The notes: generated by a model from the sequence alone, not told the origin. A stretch of DNA of 54,322 nt from Chryseobacterium rhizosphaerae (GCF_003385455.1 NZ_QNUF01000033.1:1-54322); one strand, 5' to 3'. Counted from the first letter of the stretch, positions 16,934 through 26,401 are shown. Numbers and translations: made by a program.

Positions 16934-18160
16934 TTAGCGTTTATTGCCAATTGGTGTTCTAAATTCTCCGTATCCCATCAGGCCATCGTAATTTCTTCCG
17001 AAGGGAGCATAATATAAAAATGCCTGATATAAGTTTTCTGTCTGCCAAAAATTCCCGTTGACTTCACCAAAATTTAATGATCCATCACTTTCTTTAGTTG
17101 CCAAAACATAATTATAAAACCCTTGCTTAAGGAAAATTTTAGCCACATATTGTTTAGTGGCGGCATCATAGAGCATCTGATTTTCTTTGCTGGGTTTGAA
17201 CCCATTAAACCCTCCCAGAATATATATATCTTTATCTACAGGATCCGAATCCAGATAAAAATATACCCATGAATAATCTGCTTCTCTTTCGGCATCTCTC
17301 TCTCTTCCTAAATCATTTCTTCTGTAGTACCATGCTCCGTTTACATCGGGTTGATACTGATAATTTAAAGGAAAAGCCCAAACCGGGTGCAAATACGTTT
17401 GGTTCACTCCATCTTTCACTTCTACGGTACGAACCATATCCGCTGGGGTATTCATATTTTTATTATCAAAATAATAAAATTCATTATCTCCCGGAAAACT
17501 AAGGTTCATCTGCTGAAAAAGTAGCTGGTTTCCTAAAACACTACTTGCCTTCAAATCCGAAATGGTCATATTCGGATTGTTATTCTGCATCACATTCAGG
17601 GTCATAGAATTAACATTGGAAGAAAGATCACCCCCATTCGGCACTGCTTTTACCTCTACCCTTTGATTGATATTAGGTTTCTTGGCATCCGCTATTCTTG
17701 TAATGTTAAGAGCTAATGAAGCAGCATCTTCTACCAGGTAAAATCTTCTTTTGAAAAGTGGTTTATCCGCAGAATCTTTATACACAATCAGCTCAAAATT
17801 TCCTGAAATTTTCGCTTGAATTTTATCATTGGGAAAAGTCAGTTTATAATGAGTATAAGCCTGTAATGTATTAAAAGAATATTGAAACTGATCAAGAAGT
17901 GCATTCATACTTCCCGTGGCAAACTCTGTAAAAAACAGATTGTCATCATTCCAGTTTCTGTCGTAATGTTTAATCGTATATCGATAAATTTCACTGGCAT
18001 TAGTGAGATCATCAAAGGTGAGCACCAGTTTTTCATCTGAATTAAACCTAATGACAGGAGTTTCATCATTCGTTTGTGGGTTGAATAATTGGATACTCTG
18101 GATATTTTGTCCATACACCAATCCGCCCAAAGAGAGTAAAAGTATTCGCAAAGTTTTCAT
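16934..18160 (-). CDS. DUF5103 protein, type IX secretion plug-type
   Basis: 408 residues with an N-terminal signal peptide ending near VYGQ. The sequence matches the DUF5103 family by its beginning (IQSIQLFNPQTNDETPVIRF), the central YYFDNKNMNTPADMVRTV and the C-terminal DKDIYILGGFNGF plus QAFLYYAPFGRNYDGLMGYGEF. In Flavobacterium johnsoniae a member of this family acts as the periplasmic plug that closes the SprA outer-membrane translocon of T9SS. Assignment to the system is from the family; the sequence itself shows only an exported beta-rich protein. It is adjacent to a T9SS client (M4 protease) on the same strand but ends in its own terminator. Confidence 0.85.
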   Translation of the reverse strand: MKTLRILLLSLGGLVYGQNIQSIQLFNPQTNDETPVIRFNSDEKLVLTFDDLTNASEIYRYTIKHYDRNWNDDNLFFTEFATGSMNALLDQFQYSFNTLQAYTHYKLTFPNDKIQAKISGNFELIVYKDSADKPLFKRRFYLVEDAASLALNITRIADAKKPNINQRVEVKAVPNGGDLSSNVNSMTLNVMQNNNPNMTISDLKASSVLGNQLLFQQMNLSFPGDNEFYYFDNKNMNTPADMVRTVEVKDGVNQTYLHPVWAFPLNYQYQPDVNGAWYYRRNDLGRERDAEREADYSWVYFYLDSDPVDKDIYILGGFNGFKPSKENQMLYDAATKQYVAKIFLKQGFYNYVLATKESDGSLNFGEVNGNFWQTENLYQAFLYYAPFGRNYDGLMGYGEFRTPIGNKR

Positions 18161-18165
18161 TATGA

Positions 18166-18173
18166 CGAAGATA
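18166..18173 (-). promoter_or_regulatory. Weak -7 promoter element of the DUF5103 gene
   Basis: On the minus strand TATCTTCG, one mismatch to TAnnTTTG, five bases before the ATG at 18160. Confidence 0.35.
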
Positions 18174-18204
18174 ACGAAAAATAGCCATTTTCTTAATAAT
18201 ATCG

Positions 18205-18212
18205 TATTTTTG
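18205..18212 (+). promoter_or_regulatory. Candidate -7 promoter element of the MBL-fold gene
   Basis: TATTTTTG, 18 bases before the ATG at 18231, in the 70-base divergent spacer. Confidence 0.55.
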
Positions 18213-18230
18213 AAATAAAAATATTCAGAT

Positions 18231-18869
18231 ATGCTTCAGATTCAAGGTTTCGTTTTCAATTTTGCGAGCGAAAATACATATATCATCTACAACGAAAATA
18301 AAAATGCATGGCTTATTGATCCGGGTAATATGAGTGCACAGGAAACTCAGGCTATTGACAATTTCATCACGGAAAATGGATTACATATTCAGAAAATACT
18401 TCTGACACATGCTCATATTGATCATGTTTTAGGACTGCAGTGGGCTTTTGACAAATTTAAAGTACCTGTCCATATGCATCATGAAGACCAGGAGATACTG
18501 GATATGCTTCAGGCCAGCGGACTAAGATTCGGAATGACTATAGATCCTGTAAAAGTAGAGGTAAATTATATAAAAGAAGGTGACGAGCTGGATCTTGATG
18601 GAGAAAAGTTTAAGATCTATCATGTTCCAGGGCATTCTCCTGGAAGTGTAGTGTATCACAATGAAAATCAGAAGTTCATGATTTCAGGTGATGTACTTTT
18701 TGAAGGTAGCATTGGGAGAACAGATTTATATAAAGGAAATTATGAACAGCTGATTGAAGGTATCACCAAGAAACTTTTCGTACTGGACGGTGACACTCAG
18801 GTATTTTCAGGCCATGGAAATCCTACCTCAATCGGTTTTGAAAAACAGTATAATCCATTTTTTAAATAA
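18231..18869 (+). CDS. MBL-fold metallo-hydrolase (glyoxalase II-like)
   Basis: 212 residues. The binuclear metal site is visible: T59-H60-A-H62-I-D64-H65, then VPGHSPGSVVYH (third-ligand His), ISGDVLFEGSIGRTDLY (bridging Asp) and FSGHGNPTSIGFEKQYNP (last His). This is the hydroxyacylglutathione hydrolase-like subgroup that hydrolyses thioesters; the substrate in a bacterium of this lineage is unknown. Monocistronic, divergent from the plug gene. Confidence 0.93.
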   Translation: MLQIQGFVFNFASENTYIIYNENKNAWLIDPGNMSAQETQAIDNFITENGLHIQKILLTHAHIDHVLGLQWAFDKFKVPVHMHHEDQEILDMLQASGLRFGMTIDPVKVEVNYIKEGDELDLDGEKFKIYHVPGHSPGSVVYHNENQKFMISGDVLFEGSIGRTDLYKGNYEQLIEGITKKLFVLDGDTQVFSGHGNPTSIGFEKQYNPFFK

Positions 18870-18933
18870 ACGGGATATAAGACCAAGTCAGCGAGTACAA
18901 ACATCCGCCCATCTGTGAAAGCTTATAAAAATA

Positions 18934-18962
18934 GAAACCGCCAGGAAAATCCTGACGGTTTC
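18934..18962. terminator. Terminator between the MBL gene and the TonB receptor gene
   Basis: Stem GAAACCGCCAGGA/TCCTGACGGTTTC (one internal mismatch) with loop AAA, between convergent stops. Confidence 0.8.
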
Positions 18963-18982
18963 TTGTTATAAAGAAATAGAGT

Positions 18983-21439
18983 TTAAAAATCTAAAGTAAC
19001 GGATGCTCTGGCTGCTGCACCCATAATAGGTCGGGCCATTCTTATATTTGTACCTGTAACTGTTTGAGATCTTGGATCTCCTTCGGTAATTCCAATAGTG
19101 TTAAAAATATTGGTCCCATCTACAGCAAAACGAATTTTCCCTAGCTGGTAAGACATTCCTGCACCAAATTCTGTAAATGACGGTAAAATATTATCATCCG
19201 TATTTCCTTCATTCTGATAACGTTTACCATAATAATTCATACTAACATACGCTCTCCATTCTTTCGTAATATTGACTGCCGGAGAAATATTGAAATAGAA
19301 CTTAGGAATTCTTCTTACCAAATTACCATCATAGTCAAAGGTAGATCCATCTTTATTTCTTCCAGTAAAATCTTTATATTTTGGATTTTGAATCGTTCCA
19401 TTAAAGGCTACCTCAAGGATATTATTGAACAGTCTTGTATATCCTTCAATTTCTACCCCAAAATTGGTTGTATTAGCAAATTTATTTTCAGAAGTTCCGT
19501 CGGAGAATACATCTGTAAATGAAAGGTTTTTAAGAGTCGAATAAAAAGGAATCACAGCAATATCAAAGGTACGCGAATAGTATTTGTATCCCACTTCCAA
19601 CTGATTGGTCTGTACGGGCTTAATTTGGCTTAAATCTGACATATTATTGTAATATGCTTCTTCATTTGGAGATCTGAAACCGTTAGAAAAACGGGCATAC
19701 ACAGCATTTTCTCTGTTGATCTTATAATTGGAAGCCAAAGTATAAGAAACCTTATTGACATCGTAGTACCAGTAGGTATATTTATTACCCAGCACTGCCA
19801 TATTATCATCTGCCGTTGTAGTACTAAAACCATTTGTCCCATCTACCGTCAAACCGGAATTATTTAGATTCGCAGTGGTTGTATTTACCCCATATCCTTT
19901 ATAAAAGTCGCGGCTATAACGCATGCCTCCATTGAAACTCCAAGCATCCGTAATATTATAATCCAGGTTCAGATAGAGATCATTCAAGCTTCCCTGAATT
20001 TGAGAATCTCTAATTAAGAAAGACATATCCATTACACCGTTATATGTTTTTGAATATCCTACATCTGAAGGATTAAGTGAAGGGTTTACCAAGTTCAACA
20101 ATTGAGGTCTATCTGTAGCTGTAGTCAAAATATTACTCCAGTTCCAATACTGATGGGACTTCCAGCTCGACTTATAAAACCCTGCTGTTACATTTCCTTT
20201 ATCAAATTTATAATTAAGCTGTAAGTCATTTACAAAATTATTCATCTGCTTGTCAATGGCCCAGAATCCTAATTTTTGAACATATTGGGGATTTACAGCA
20301 GTCCCATTACTTACAAGAGAATACTGATAATTACTCATTCCTAATCCACCATCTTTTGGATCGTCCTTAGCAAAATTAGAAGCCAATTTCGGAGCCCCAG
20401 CAGGGAAAATCCCTGTATAATTCATATTGATATTGGTATATCTGGTCTTATTTAAAACACTGAAATTATTTCCCAGATCATATTTGAATTCAGCCCCTAC
20501 TACATCCACTTTCGGGTGAATTCCATCTTCCAGATTTCTATTAAAAAATCCTCCTCCGGCCTGAGGGATATTCAACTGACTGATCGCTCTATAGCTATAC
20601 GTGCCGTAGTTAGGATCAAAGCCAGGGAATTCTTTTAAGTTATTTCCGTCCTGAATCAGAGGAATTGGAAGATAAAATGTATTTCTGTCGTCCAGTTTTT
20701 TATAATATACTTTCACATATCCTTTATCAAAGACATATTTCAGATTCATTCTGATCTGACCTCCATTATTGGCTTTGAAACCTGTTTTTCTGATTCCGTC
20801 ATCCGTTCTGTAGAAACCTCCTATATTGAAGAACAACTGATCTTTTACCAATGCTCCTCCTACATTGAGGTCGGTACGCATTAATCCATAAGTACTGGTT
20901 TCAATTTTTGCCGTTCCCTTAAAGTCGTTAGTTCCTTCTTTAGTAATAAAATTGATTAATCCACCGGGAGAATTATTGGCATAAATAGAACCCGATCCTC
21001 CTCTTAAAGCCTCCAGGCGGCCTACTGTATTATCTACACGAAAAAAATTATCTGCATTGGCAAACTGGAGCGCTCCATCTTCAAAAACCGGAAGACCATC
21101 CTCCTGTACCTGTACAAATTCGTAAGCTCCTGCAGAAGGAATTCCTCTTGCAAAAAGGTTGTTACCTACCTCCCCTCCGGAAGTTTCTACCGCAAACCCG
21201 GGAACTCTTTGCAGCAAAGCAGCAGCACTGATAGGATTTTGTTTTTGAATTTCCTTAGCACTGAAAGTAGAAATCGCAGTACTGGATTCTATTTTTTTCT
21301 TTGGATTAGAATTTCCCGTAATAACGATCTGATCGATAGAAGAAACTTTCGCAGAATCTTGCGGTGTTTCCTGAGCATACACATTATTGAAATACAATGT
21401 AGCTGTGGCGGCAATTAAAAAGATTGATTTATTTTTCAT
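18983..21439 (-). CDS. TonB-dependent receptor, probable trehalose/oligosaccharide uptake
   Basis: 818 residues. Signal peptide ends near VYAQ; TonB-box-like SIDQIVITGN; plug domain about 50-165 (ISAAALLQRVPGF, RVDNTVGRLEALRGGSGSIYANNSPGGLINFITKEG); 22-strand barrel to the C-terminal phenylalanine (ASVTLDF). There is no N-terminal carboxypeptidase-like domain and no SusD partner. It is the last gene of a minus-strand operon behind a trehalase (24-base gap) and an MFS transporter. Import of trehalose or a related glucoside is inferred from that context only. The gene converges with the MBL-fold gene. Confidence 0.93.
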   Translation of the reverse strand: MKNKSIFLIAATATLYFNNVYAQETPQDSAKVSSIDQIVITGNSNPKKKIESSTAISTFSAKEIQKQNPISAAALLQRVPGFAVETSGGEVGNNLFARGIPSAGAYEFVQVQEDGLPVFEDGALQFANADNFFRVDNTVGRLEALRGGSGSIYANNSPGGLINFITKEGTNDFKGTAKIETSTYGLMRTDLNVGGALVKDQLFFNIGGFYRTDDGIRKTGFKANNGGQIRMNLKYVFDKGYVKVYYKKLDDRNTFYLPIPLIQDGNNLKEFPGFDPNYGTYSYRAISQLNIPQAGGGFFNRNLEDGIHPKVDVVGAEFKYDLGNNFSVLNKTRYTNINMNYTGIFPAGAPKLASNFAKDDPKDGGLGMSNYQYSLVSNGTAVNPQYVQKLGFWAIDKQMNNFVNDLQLNYKFDKGNVTAGFYKSSWKSHQYWNWSNILTTATDRPQLLNLVNPSLNPSDVGYSKTYNGVMDMSFLIRDSQIQGSLNDLYLNLDYNITDAWSFNGGMRYSRDFYKGYGVNTTTANLNNSGLTVDGTNGFSTTTADDNMAVLGNKYTYWYYDVNKVSYTLASNYKINRENAVYARFSNGFRSPNEEAYYNNMSDLSQIKPVQTNQLEVGYKYYSRTFDIAVIPFYSTLKNLSFTDVFSDGTSENKFANTTNFGVEIEGYTRLFNNILEVAFNGTIQNPKYKDFTGRNKDGSTFDYDGNLVRRIPKFYFNISPAVNITKEWRAYVSMNYYGKRYQNEGNTDDNILPSFTEFGAGMSYQLGKIRFAVDGTNIFNTIGITEGDPRSQTVTGTNIRMARPIMGAAARASVTLDF

Positions 21440-21463
21440 AGCCCTATTTTTTTGTTGTTAGTT

Positions 21464-22945
21464 TCAGTTTTGTTGTAATTTTAAATACACTCCATTGGTC
21501 CAACCGAATCCATCCTGATTGGGGTATTCCCCTCCGCCTGCAATTGTTTCTGTATCTAATGCATTGTATTTTTCCATAAGTTTTCCGGTATTGTTGTAGA
21601 CTCTTTCTACATTCAAACACCAGTTATTTTTTATTTTTTCTGCCAGCTCATTAAACCCATAATTTTTCATAGATTTAAAACCCAGCCACTGATAAGGAGC
21701 CCATGCATTGGGTAAATCCCATTGCTGCCCTGATTTTTTTGTTGTGGTAACCAATCCTCCCTGGTACAGGAACTTTTCAGCAATAATTCCGGCTACTCCT
21801 TCAGCCTGTTCCTGATCTGCCAATCCCAGAAATAAAGGGTAAAGAGCAGCAATATGCTCAGACGGTGTTTTTGTGTTTTTTTTAGTATGATAATCCTTAT
21901 ACGTCTTCGCTTTTTCATCCCAGAAGTATTTATTGATCATCTGTCTTCGCTTTGCTGCTCTTTCAGTAAAATAATTTTCCTTTTCCTTTAGATTCTGAAG
22001 TGCTGAAGATGTTGCCAGTGTGGTCTCCAAATGCCATAACAGGCAATTCAGATCTACTTGCGCAAGGTTCAGCGTTTCTATGGTCTGTATATGTTCTCCG
22101 TCGGCAAACCATCTGCTGGAAAAATCCCAGCCGGATTCACAGGCGCTTCTTATATTTCTGTAAAATTCATCCTCAGGAGCATTTTCATGATCCTCAATAT
22201 CTATCAGGTAACTTTCAGGACGTGGTATATTTTCGGCATCATAATAACGGTTTAAAATATCACCATCTTTGGTTTTCACCACTCTTTTTATGCATGAACC
22301 ATTCTCAAGCCCTTCTTCACCATTCATCCAGAAAGCATATTCCCTTTCTAAAGTCGTATGATATTGTATATAGATTTCATTATTCCCGGTAGTTTCAAAA
22401 AGGAGATCCAGCATCAGCGAAAAATACGGAGGCTGTGAACGGCTTAAAAAATGAGTTCTGCTGGCATTCGGAACAAAACCGACATGCTGGATCAGATAAG
22501 CACAGTTTTCCACAATATTCTCCATCATTTCCAGTCTTCCGGAAACCTGTAATCCAAGCATGATAAAATAGCTGTCCCAATAGAAAAACTCATTAAAACG
22601 TCCTCCGGGAACAATATAAGGTTTCGGTAATTTCAAAAGGGTTCCTTTTTCTTCATAAGCCGTACGGGTCAGTTCGTCCCATAATTTTTCGATATGCTCC
22701 TCAATAGGAAGGTGATGGTCTCTCTGAACCAAGATTTTTGCCCCTAAAAAATCAAAATGGGTCATCACAAAATCTTTCAGCACAAAACCTTCTGTTTTTT
22801 TGGCTTCTTCATACTTTTTATTGATTTCAGTGATCGGGGATAATGGAACCGCATCGGTCATCATTTTTTGATCTTCAAAAATCTCAGATTTCTGTACATC
22901 ATCAAAAAGAGTCTGAATTTCGTTGATATAAAGTTGATTACTCAT
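21464..22945 (-). CDS. GH37 alpha,alpha-trehalase family glycosidase
   Basis: 493 residues. Both family signatures are intact: PGGRFNEFFYWDSY at 113-126 and QWDLPNAWAP near 405-414; GGEYPNQDGFGWTNGV lies near the C-terminus. No signal peptide is visible, so the enzyme is probably cytoplasmic and splits imported trehalose to glucose. The MFS gene ends 2 bases upstream and the TonB receptor gene begins 24 bases downstream, consistent with one operon. The length fits cytoplasmic trehalases. Confidence 0.95.
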   Translation of the reverse strand: MSNQLYINEIQTLFDDVQKSEIFEDQKMMTDAVPLSPITEINKKYEEAKKTEGFVLKDFVMTHFDFLGAKILVQRDHHLPIEEHIEKLWDELTRTAYEEKGTLLKLPKPYIVPGGRFNEFFYWDSYFIMLGLQVSGRLEMMENIVENCAYLIQHVGFVPNASRTHFLSRSQPPYFSLMLDLLFETTGNNEIYIQYHTTLEREYAFWMNGEEGLENGSCIKRVVKTKDGDILNRYYDAENIPRPESYLIDIEDHENAPEDEFYRNIRSACESGWDFSSRWFADGEHIQTIETLNLAQVDLNCLLWHLETTLATSSALQNLKEKENYFTERAAKRRQMINKYFWDEKAKTYKDYHTKKNTKTPSEHIAALYPLFLGLADQEQAEGVAGIIAEKFLYQGGLVTTTKKSGQQWDLPNAWAPYQWLGFKSMKNYGFNELAEKIKNNWCLNVERVYNNTGKLMEKYNALDTETIAGGGEYPNQDGFGWTNGVYLKLQQN

Positions 22946-22947
22946 TT

Positions 22948-24177
22948 TTATTTTTTAGGATTTATTTTTAATTTATTCATGAAAATAGCGGAAGTGATCA
23001 GGAGTGAAAGTGGAATTAATGAAAGATAAAATGCCTGCTGTCCACTAAATTCCTGAAATACAAAACCGGTAATAATTGAGCCTATAGTTCCTCCAATTGC
23101 TGAAAACACAACAATAAGTCCGGACATGGCACTGTGTAAGTATTTGGGTATTGAAGCCAAAATCACAGAATTAATACTGGGATAAATAGGAGCCAGCAAT
23201 CCACCCATTAAAGGGAACAGGTAGACAACAAGTGGTGCATTCAACCAATTGGTATCCGTACCAATATGAATATGATGAGTTAATGGTAATACCAAAAGTA
23301 AACTTACCGCAAAACCTATCACGCAAAATGAAACAACATAAATCCAGCTGAACTTTTTTGAGAAGAAACCTGATAAAAACCTTCCCAAAGCAAAAGCCCC
23401 GGCCAAAACAGCTCCCGCCTGAATGCTCATTGAAGTAGGCACCTTTAAGATCTCTTTATAAAAAGTAGGTGTCCATGTTTGAAAACTCTGCTCCACCAGT
23501 ACAAAAAGGAAAGCACACAGTAAAAAGAACAGTACTTTTTTATAACTGAATAAACTTGCACTGTTTTTTAGATCACCTAGCAGATCTGTTTTCTCACTTT
23601 TCACCTCCTTTTCGTTCAGTTTTGAAAAGAATAAAAACAAAAAGGAAAGCGTAGAAAGTGCTCCCAATACCCAATACACATTGAGCCAATGGGTAGATTG
23701 GGGATTATGATCATCGATATATAAACTGAACAGAAGATTCCCTGCCAGTACTCCAATCATAAAAAAACCTTCCAGGAATCCCATAAAACTGGAATGCTCC
23801 TTATCTGTTTCTGTAACCAGCCCAATAGATGTAAAAACTGATATTTTGATGAGGGCAAAAGAAACCCCTACAATAGCAAACAATAATTTAAAAATCCAAA
23901 AACCACTGGCAAAAGGCATGACAAAACACATACAGCTCACCATAAATAAAGCAGCCAGCATTGAATTTTTGATCCCGATCTTCGGAAGAAACGAAGCCAG
24001 AATGAACGAACAAATGGCAATCGGAAGATCTTTAAATCCTTCCAAAATACTGGCAGACGATTTTGAAATCCCAAAATTCTGCTGAACCTGCAGAATAACT
24101 GTTCCCACAGAATTCAAAAGAATTGCGAAAACAAAATAATTTAAAAATAATACCGCCTTTATATTGAAATTTTTCAT
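22948..24177 (-). CDS. MFS transporter, probable sugar permease
   Basis: About 409 residues with roughly 12 hydrophobic segments in two halves separated by a charged loop (FFSKLNEKEVKSEKTDLLGDLKN). The start MKNFNIKAVLFLNYFVFAILLNSVG was chosen; an ATG nine bases upstream (24186) adds MIW. Repeated small-residue motifs such as GAVLAGAFALGRFLSGFFSKK and PLMGGLLAPIYPSINSVILASIP are typical of FucP/sugar-type MFS carriers. First gene of the operon with trehalase and the TonB receptor, and divergent from the AraC regulator; inner-membrane uptake of the same sugar is inferred. Confidence 0.9.
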   Translation of the reverse strand: MKNFNIKAVLFLNYFVFAILLNSVGTVILQVQQNFGISKSSASILEGFKDLPIAICSFILASFLPKIGIKNSMLAALFMVSCMCFVMPFASGFWIFKLLFAIVGVSFALIKISVFTSIGLVTETDKEHSSFMGFLEGFFMIGVLAGNLLFSLYIDDHNPQSTHWLNVYWVLGALSTLSFLFLFFSKLNEKEVKSEKTDLLGDLKNSASLFSYKKVLFFLLCAFLFVLVEQSFQTWTPTFYKEILKVPTSMSIQAGAVLAGAFALGRFLSGFFSKKFSWIYVVSFCVIGFAVSLLLVLPLTHHIHIGTDTNWLNAPLVVYLFPLMGGLLAPIYPSINSVILASIPKYLHSAMSGLIVVFSAIGGTIGSIITGFVFQEFSGQQAFYLSLIPLSLLITSAIFMNKLKINPKK

Positions 24178-24213
24178 CCAGATCATTTCTTGTCGGCTAA
24201 GATAGAAGCATTT

Positions 24214-24259
24214 GTGTTAACAATAATTTAACACAGTAAACCAATATTTGAACAATATT
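24214..24259. promoter_or_regulatory. Inverted repeats in the divergent MFS/AraC promoter region
   Basis: Two inverted repeats lie in the 114-base spacer: GTGTTAA-N7-TTAACAC (24214-24234) and AATATT-N5-AATATT (24243-24259). Either could be an operator for the AraC protein or another sugar regulator. A -7-like TATCTTAG for the MFS gene lies on the minus strand just beside them (24198-24205). Confidence 0.45.
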
Positions 24260-24300
24260 AATATAATTAGTATTTTTAATGATTAAATATGATTAATTAA

Positions 24301-25206
24301 ATGAAAGTTACTTTTGAAAGAGTTATTCCCAATGAGAAAAGCTCATTCCGGACCATTCACAATAACTCCCCTATTTCGGAATTCAAATGGGAATACCATT
24401 ATCATCCCGAAATTGAACTGGTCTGTGTCATTTCCGGGAATGGAACCCGCCATGTAGGCTATCATAAAAGTAATTATACCCATGGAGATCTCGTCCTTAT
24501 AGGATCCAATATTCCTCATTCCGGATTTGGCTTAAATTCCATTGATCCTCATGAAGAAATTGTACTTCAGTTCAAAGAGGAAATTCTCCAATTTCCCCAA
24601 CAGGAAGTAGAAGCCAGATCTATTAAAAACTTACTGGAGCTTTCAAAATATGGCATTCATTTTCATCATAAAGTAAAAAAAGCAATGCTTCCAAAACTTA
24701 AACTCATGCTTGAATCCGAAGGTTACAAAAGATATTTAATCCTGCTTGATATTCTTTTTGAACTTTCTAAATGTAAAGACTATGAGCTTTTAAATAAGGA
24801 AATTATGCCCTACACCATCATTTCTAAGAATAAAACCCGACTGGAAAATATTTTCACCTATGTAGAGCATCATTATGATAAAGAAATTAATATTGAAGAA
24901 GTAGCCAAACTCGCGAATCTTACCTTACCGGCTTTCTGTAATTTCTTTAAAAAAGCAACTCAGATTACTTTTACAGAGTTTGTAAACCGGTACAGGATCA
25001 ATAAAGCCTGTCTTTTGATGGCTCAGGACAAAACCATTTCGGAATGCAGCTATAGCTGTGGATTTAATAATGTGACGTATTTCAACAGGATGTTTAAAAA
25101 ATATACAGGAAAAACTCCTTCAGAGTTTATTAAAAACTATTCTCATAATAATGTGAATGTGGACCTGAAGGTTGAGAATCAGGTTAAAAGTAAAGTCAGT
25201 TTTTAA
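24301..25206 (+). CDS. AraC-family transcriptional regulator
   Basis: 301 residues. N-terminal cupin-like sensor (about 1-110) with FKWEYHYHPEIELVCVISGNGTRHVG and GDLVLIGSNIPHSGFG. C-terminal double HTH (about 185-285): INIEEVAKLANLTLPAFCNFFKKATQ and ISECSYSCGFNNVTYFNRMFKKYTGKTPSEF. The cupin HxxE pattern suits sugar or small-molecule sensing. It is divergent from the MFS-trehalase-TonB operon and probably activates it in response to trehalose or a breakdown product; this is inference from position. Confidence 0.92.
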   Translation: MKVTFERVIPNEKSSFRTIHNNSPISEFKWEYHYHPEIELVCVISGNGTRHVGYHKSNYTHGDLVLIGSNIPHSGFGLNSIDPHEEIVLQFKEEILQFPQQEVEARSIKNLLELSKYGIHFHHKVKKAMLPKLKLMLESEGYKRYLILLDILFELSKCKDYELLNKEIMPYTIISKNKTRLENIFTYVEHHYDKEINIEEVAKLANLTLPAFCNFFKKATQITFTEFVNRYRINKACLLMAQDKTISECSYSCGFNNVTYFNRMFKKYTGKTPSEFIKNYSHNNVNVDLKVENQVKSKVSF

Positions 25207-25455
25207 AAATATTGCTATTAAAGTAATTTTCAGTTTATGGAAAATCATAAGGATAAATATTGCGCTTAGTTTACACACATACTTTATCATTCCGTAGGAA
25301 TCCAAAGATAAAAACTCTCGCAAATTGAGCTGATTTAGCAGATGCCTGTGTTATAGAGTGATACAATTTACGATACTATCATTGTGCTCCTACTACATCT
25401 GTGAGTAAAATAATAGCAGCACAATACCCCTGAGAAATCTGAGAGAAAATAAAAA
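25207..25455. other. Intergenic region after the AraC gene
   Basis: About 250 bases between convergent genes. I see no gene, tRNA or strong structure; short open frames on both strands lack family-like composition. Confidence 0.5.
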
Positions 25456-25477
25456 AGCTGTCCTTAAAAAGAACAGC
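25456..25477 (-). terminator. Terminator of the thioredoxin-family gene
   Basis: On the minus strand GCTGTTCTT/AAGGACAGC (9 bp with one G-U) followed by a T run, 50 bases after the stop codon. Confidence 0.7.
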
Positions 25478-25527
25478 CTTTATATCATGATACATAAGAA
25501 CCGGCATTTAAAAAACCAGTAACTTAT

Positions 25528-26082
25528 TTATTTCCATTTAATATTACATCCCATGCTTGGTCTCTGAATTTCTTCCTGTGCTTCACCAGCCAAAAGATTT
25601 TCAAAAGCAATAATTAAATCTTCTCCGGTTACATCTTTATTGTTTCCAGGTCTTGAATCATCCATCTGACCTCTGTAGATAAGATCCAATTTATCATCAA
25701 AGAAATAAAAATCCGGTGTACAAGCCGCTTCATAAGCTTTCGCTACTGCCTGGCTTTCATCAAACAAATAAGGAAAGTCAAAATTTCTTTCAATTTGGAA
25801 TTCAATCATTTTTTCAGGAGAATCAGCCGGATATTTTTCGATATCATTCGCATTAATGGCAATGAATTCAATTCCTTTATCATTATAATCTTCATATAAC
25901 TCATTGATCTTATCGATCACATGAAGAACAAATGGACAGTGGTTACACATGAAGATCACCAATGTACCTTTTTCGCCTTTCAGATCTTCTAAAGACTGTA
26001 TTTCATTCGTTTTTGATGGGTTTGGAAGCTCAAAAAAAGGAGCTTTGGTTCCTAATGCCAACATATTTGAGGGAGTATTCAT
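25528..26082 (-). CDS. Thioredoxin-fold (AhpC/TSA-like) protein with CNHC motif
   Basis: 184 residues. Thioredoxin fold with LVIFMCNHCPFVLHVIDKINELYEDY, where C-x-x-C is the redox or peroxidatic site, and an AhpC-like middle (GIEFIAINANDIEKYPADSPEKM). The C-terminal part includes a second cysteine region (ACTPDFYFFDDKLDLIYRGQMDDSRPGN). The family is widespread and annotated as thioredoxin family or peroxiredoxin-like; substrates are unknown. No signal peptide, so cytoplasmic. Monocistronic. Confidence 0.9.
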   Translation of the reverse strand: MNTPSNMLALGTKAPFFELPNPSKTNEIQSLEDLKGEKGTLVIFMCNHCPFVLHVIDKINELYEDYNDKGIEFIAINANDIEKYPADSPEKMIEFQIERNFDFPYLFDESQAVAKAYEAACTPDFYFFDDKLDLIYRGQMDDSRPGNNKDVTGEDLIIAFENLLAGEAQEEIQRPSMGCNIKWK

Positions 26083-26100
26083 ACCTTATTTCTTTGTTCA

Positions 26101-26108
26101 CAAAGATA
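26101..26108 (-). promoter_or_regulatory. Candidate -7 promoter element of the thioredoxin-family gene
   Basis: On the minus strand TATCTTTG, 18 bases before the ATG. Confidence 0.6.
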
Positions 26109-26343
26109 AAAATTTCTTTTATTAATAAACTGAGTTCCGAATAAGACATTTTTATTTTTATTTAATAGAGGACGGAAGTCATATACCTCTTAAAAACTCT
26201 TGATCATCAATTGTATTGATTTTCACTTCATCCATTTTTTATAAGATTTTTAAATTACATTCAAAAAGTGGTCTCTAGCTCTCATTCTTACAGCTTTGAG
26301 CTGCTTCTATCAACATCCCTTAAATGTTAAAATCAAAATAAGA

Positions 26344-26376
26344 TTTGGAAGTTATGTCTAAAAGTTTGTAGTTTTG
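26344..26376 (+). promoter_or_regulatory. Promoter of the tetR gene
   Basis: A -33 TTTG (26344-26347), 21-base spacer and -7 TAGTTTTG (26369-26376). The operator copy at 26377-26389 begins directly after the -7 box, so it covers the expected transcription start. The 26109-26343 stretch upstream shows nothing else. Confidence 0.6.
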
Positions 26377-26389
26377 CTAACACTGTTAG
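26377..26389 (+). promoter_or_regulatory. TetR operator copy 1 (autoregulatory)
   Basis: CTAACA-C-TGTTAG, a perfect 6+1+6 inverted repeat located between the -7 box and the ATG of tetR. This is the best-formed of five related sites around the efflux locus. Confidence 0.7.
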
Positions 26390-26401
26390 TAAATAAATAT
26401 C

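Noticed and set aside
25120..25323. Minus-strand 67-codon frame overlapping the AraC 3' end
   Set aside because: Overlaps a conserved gene antisense and has no family-like features.
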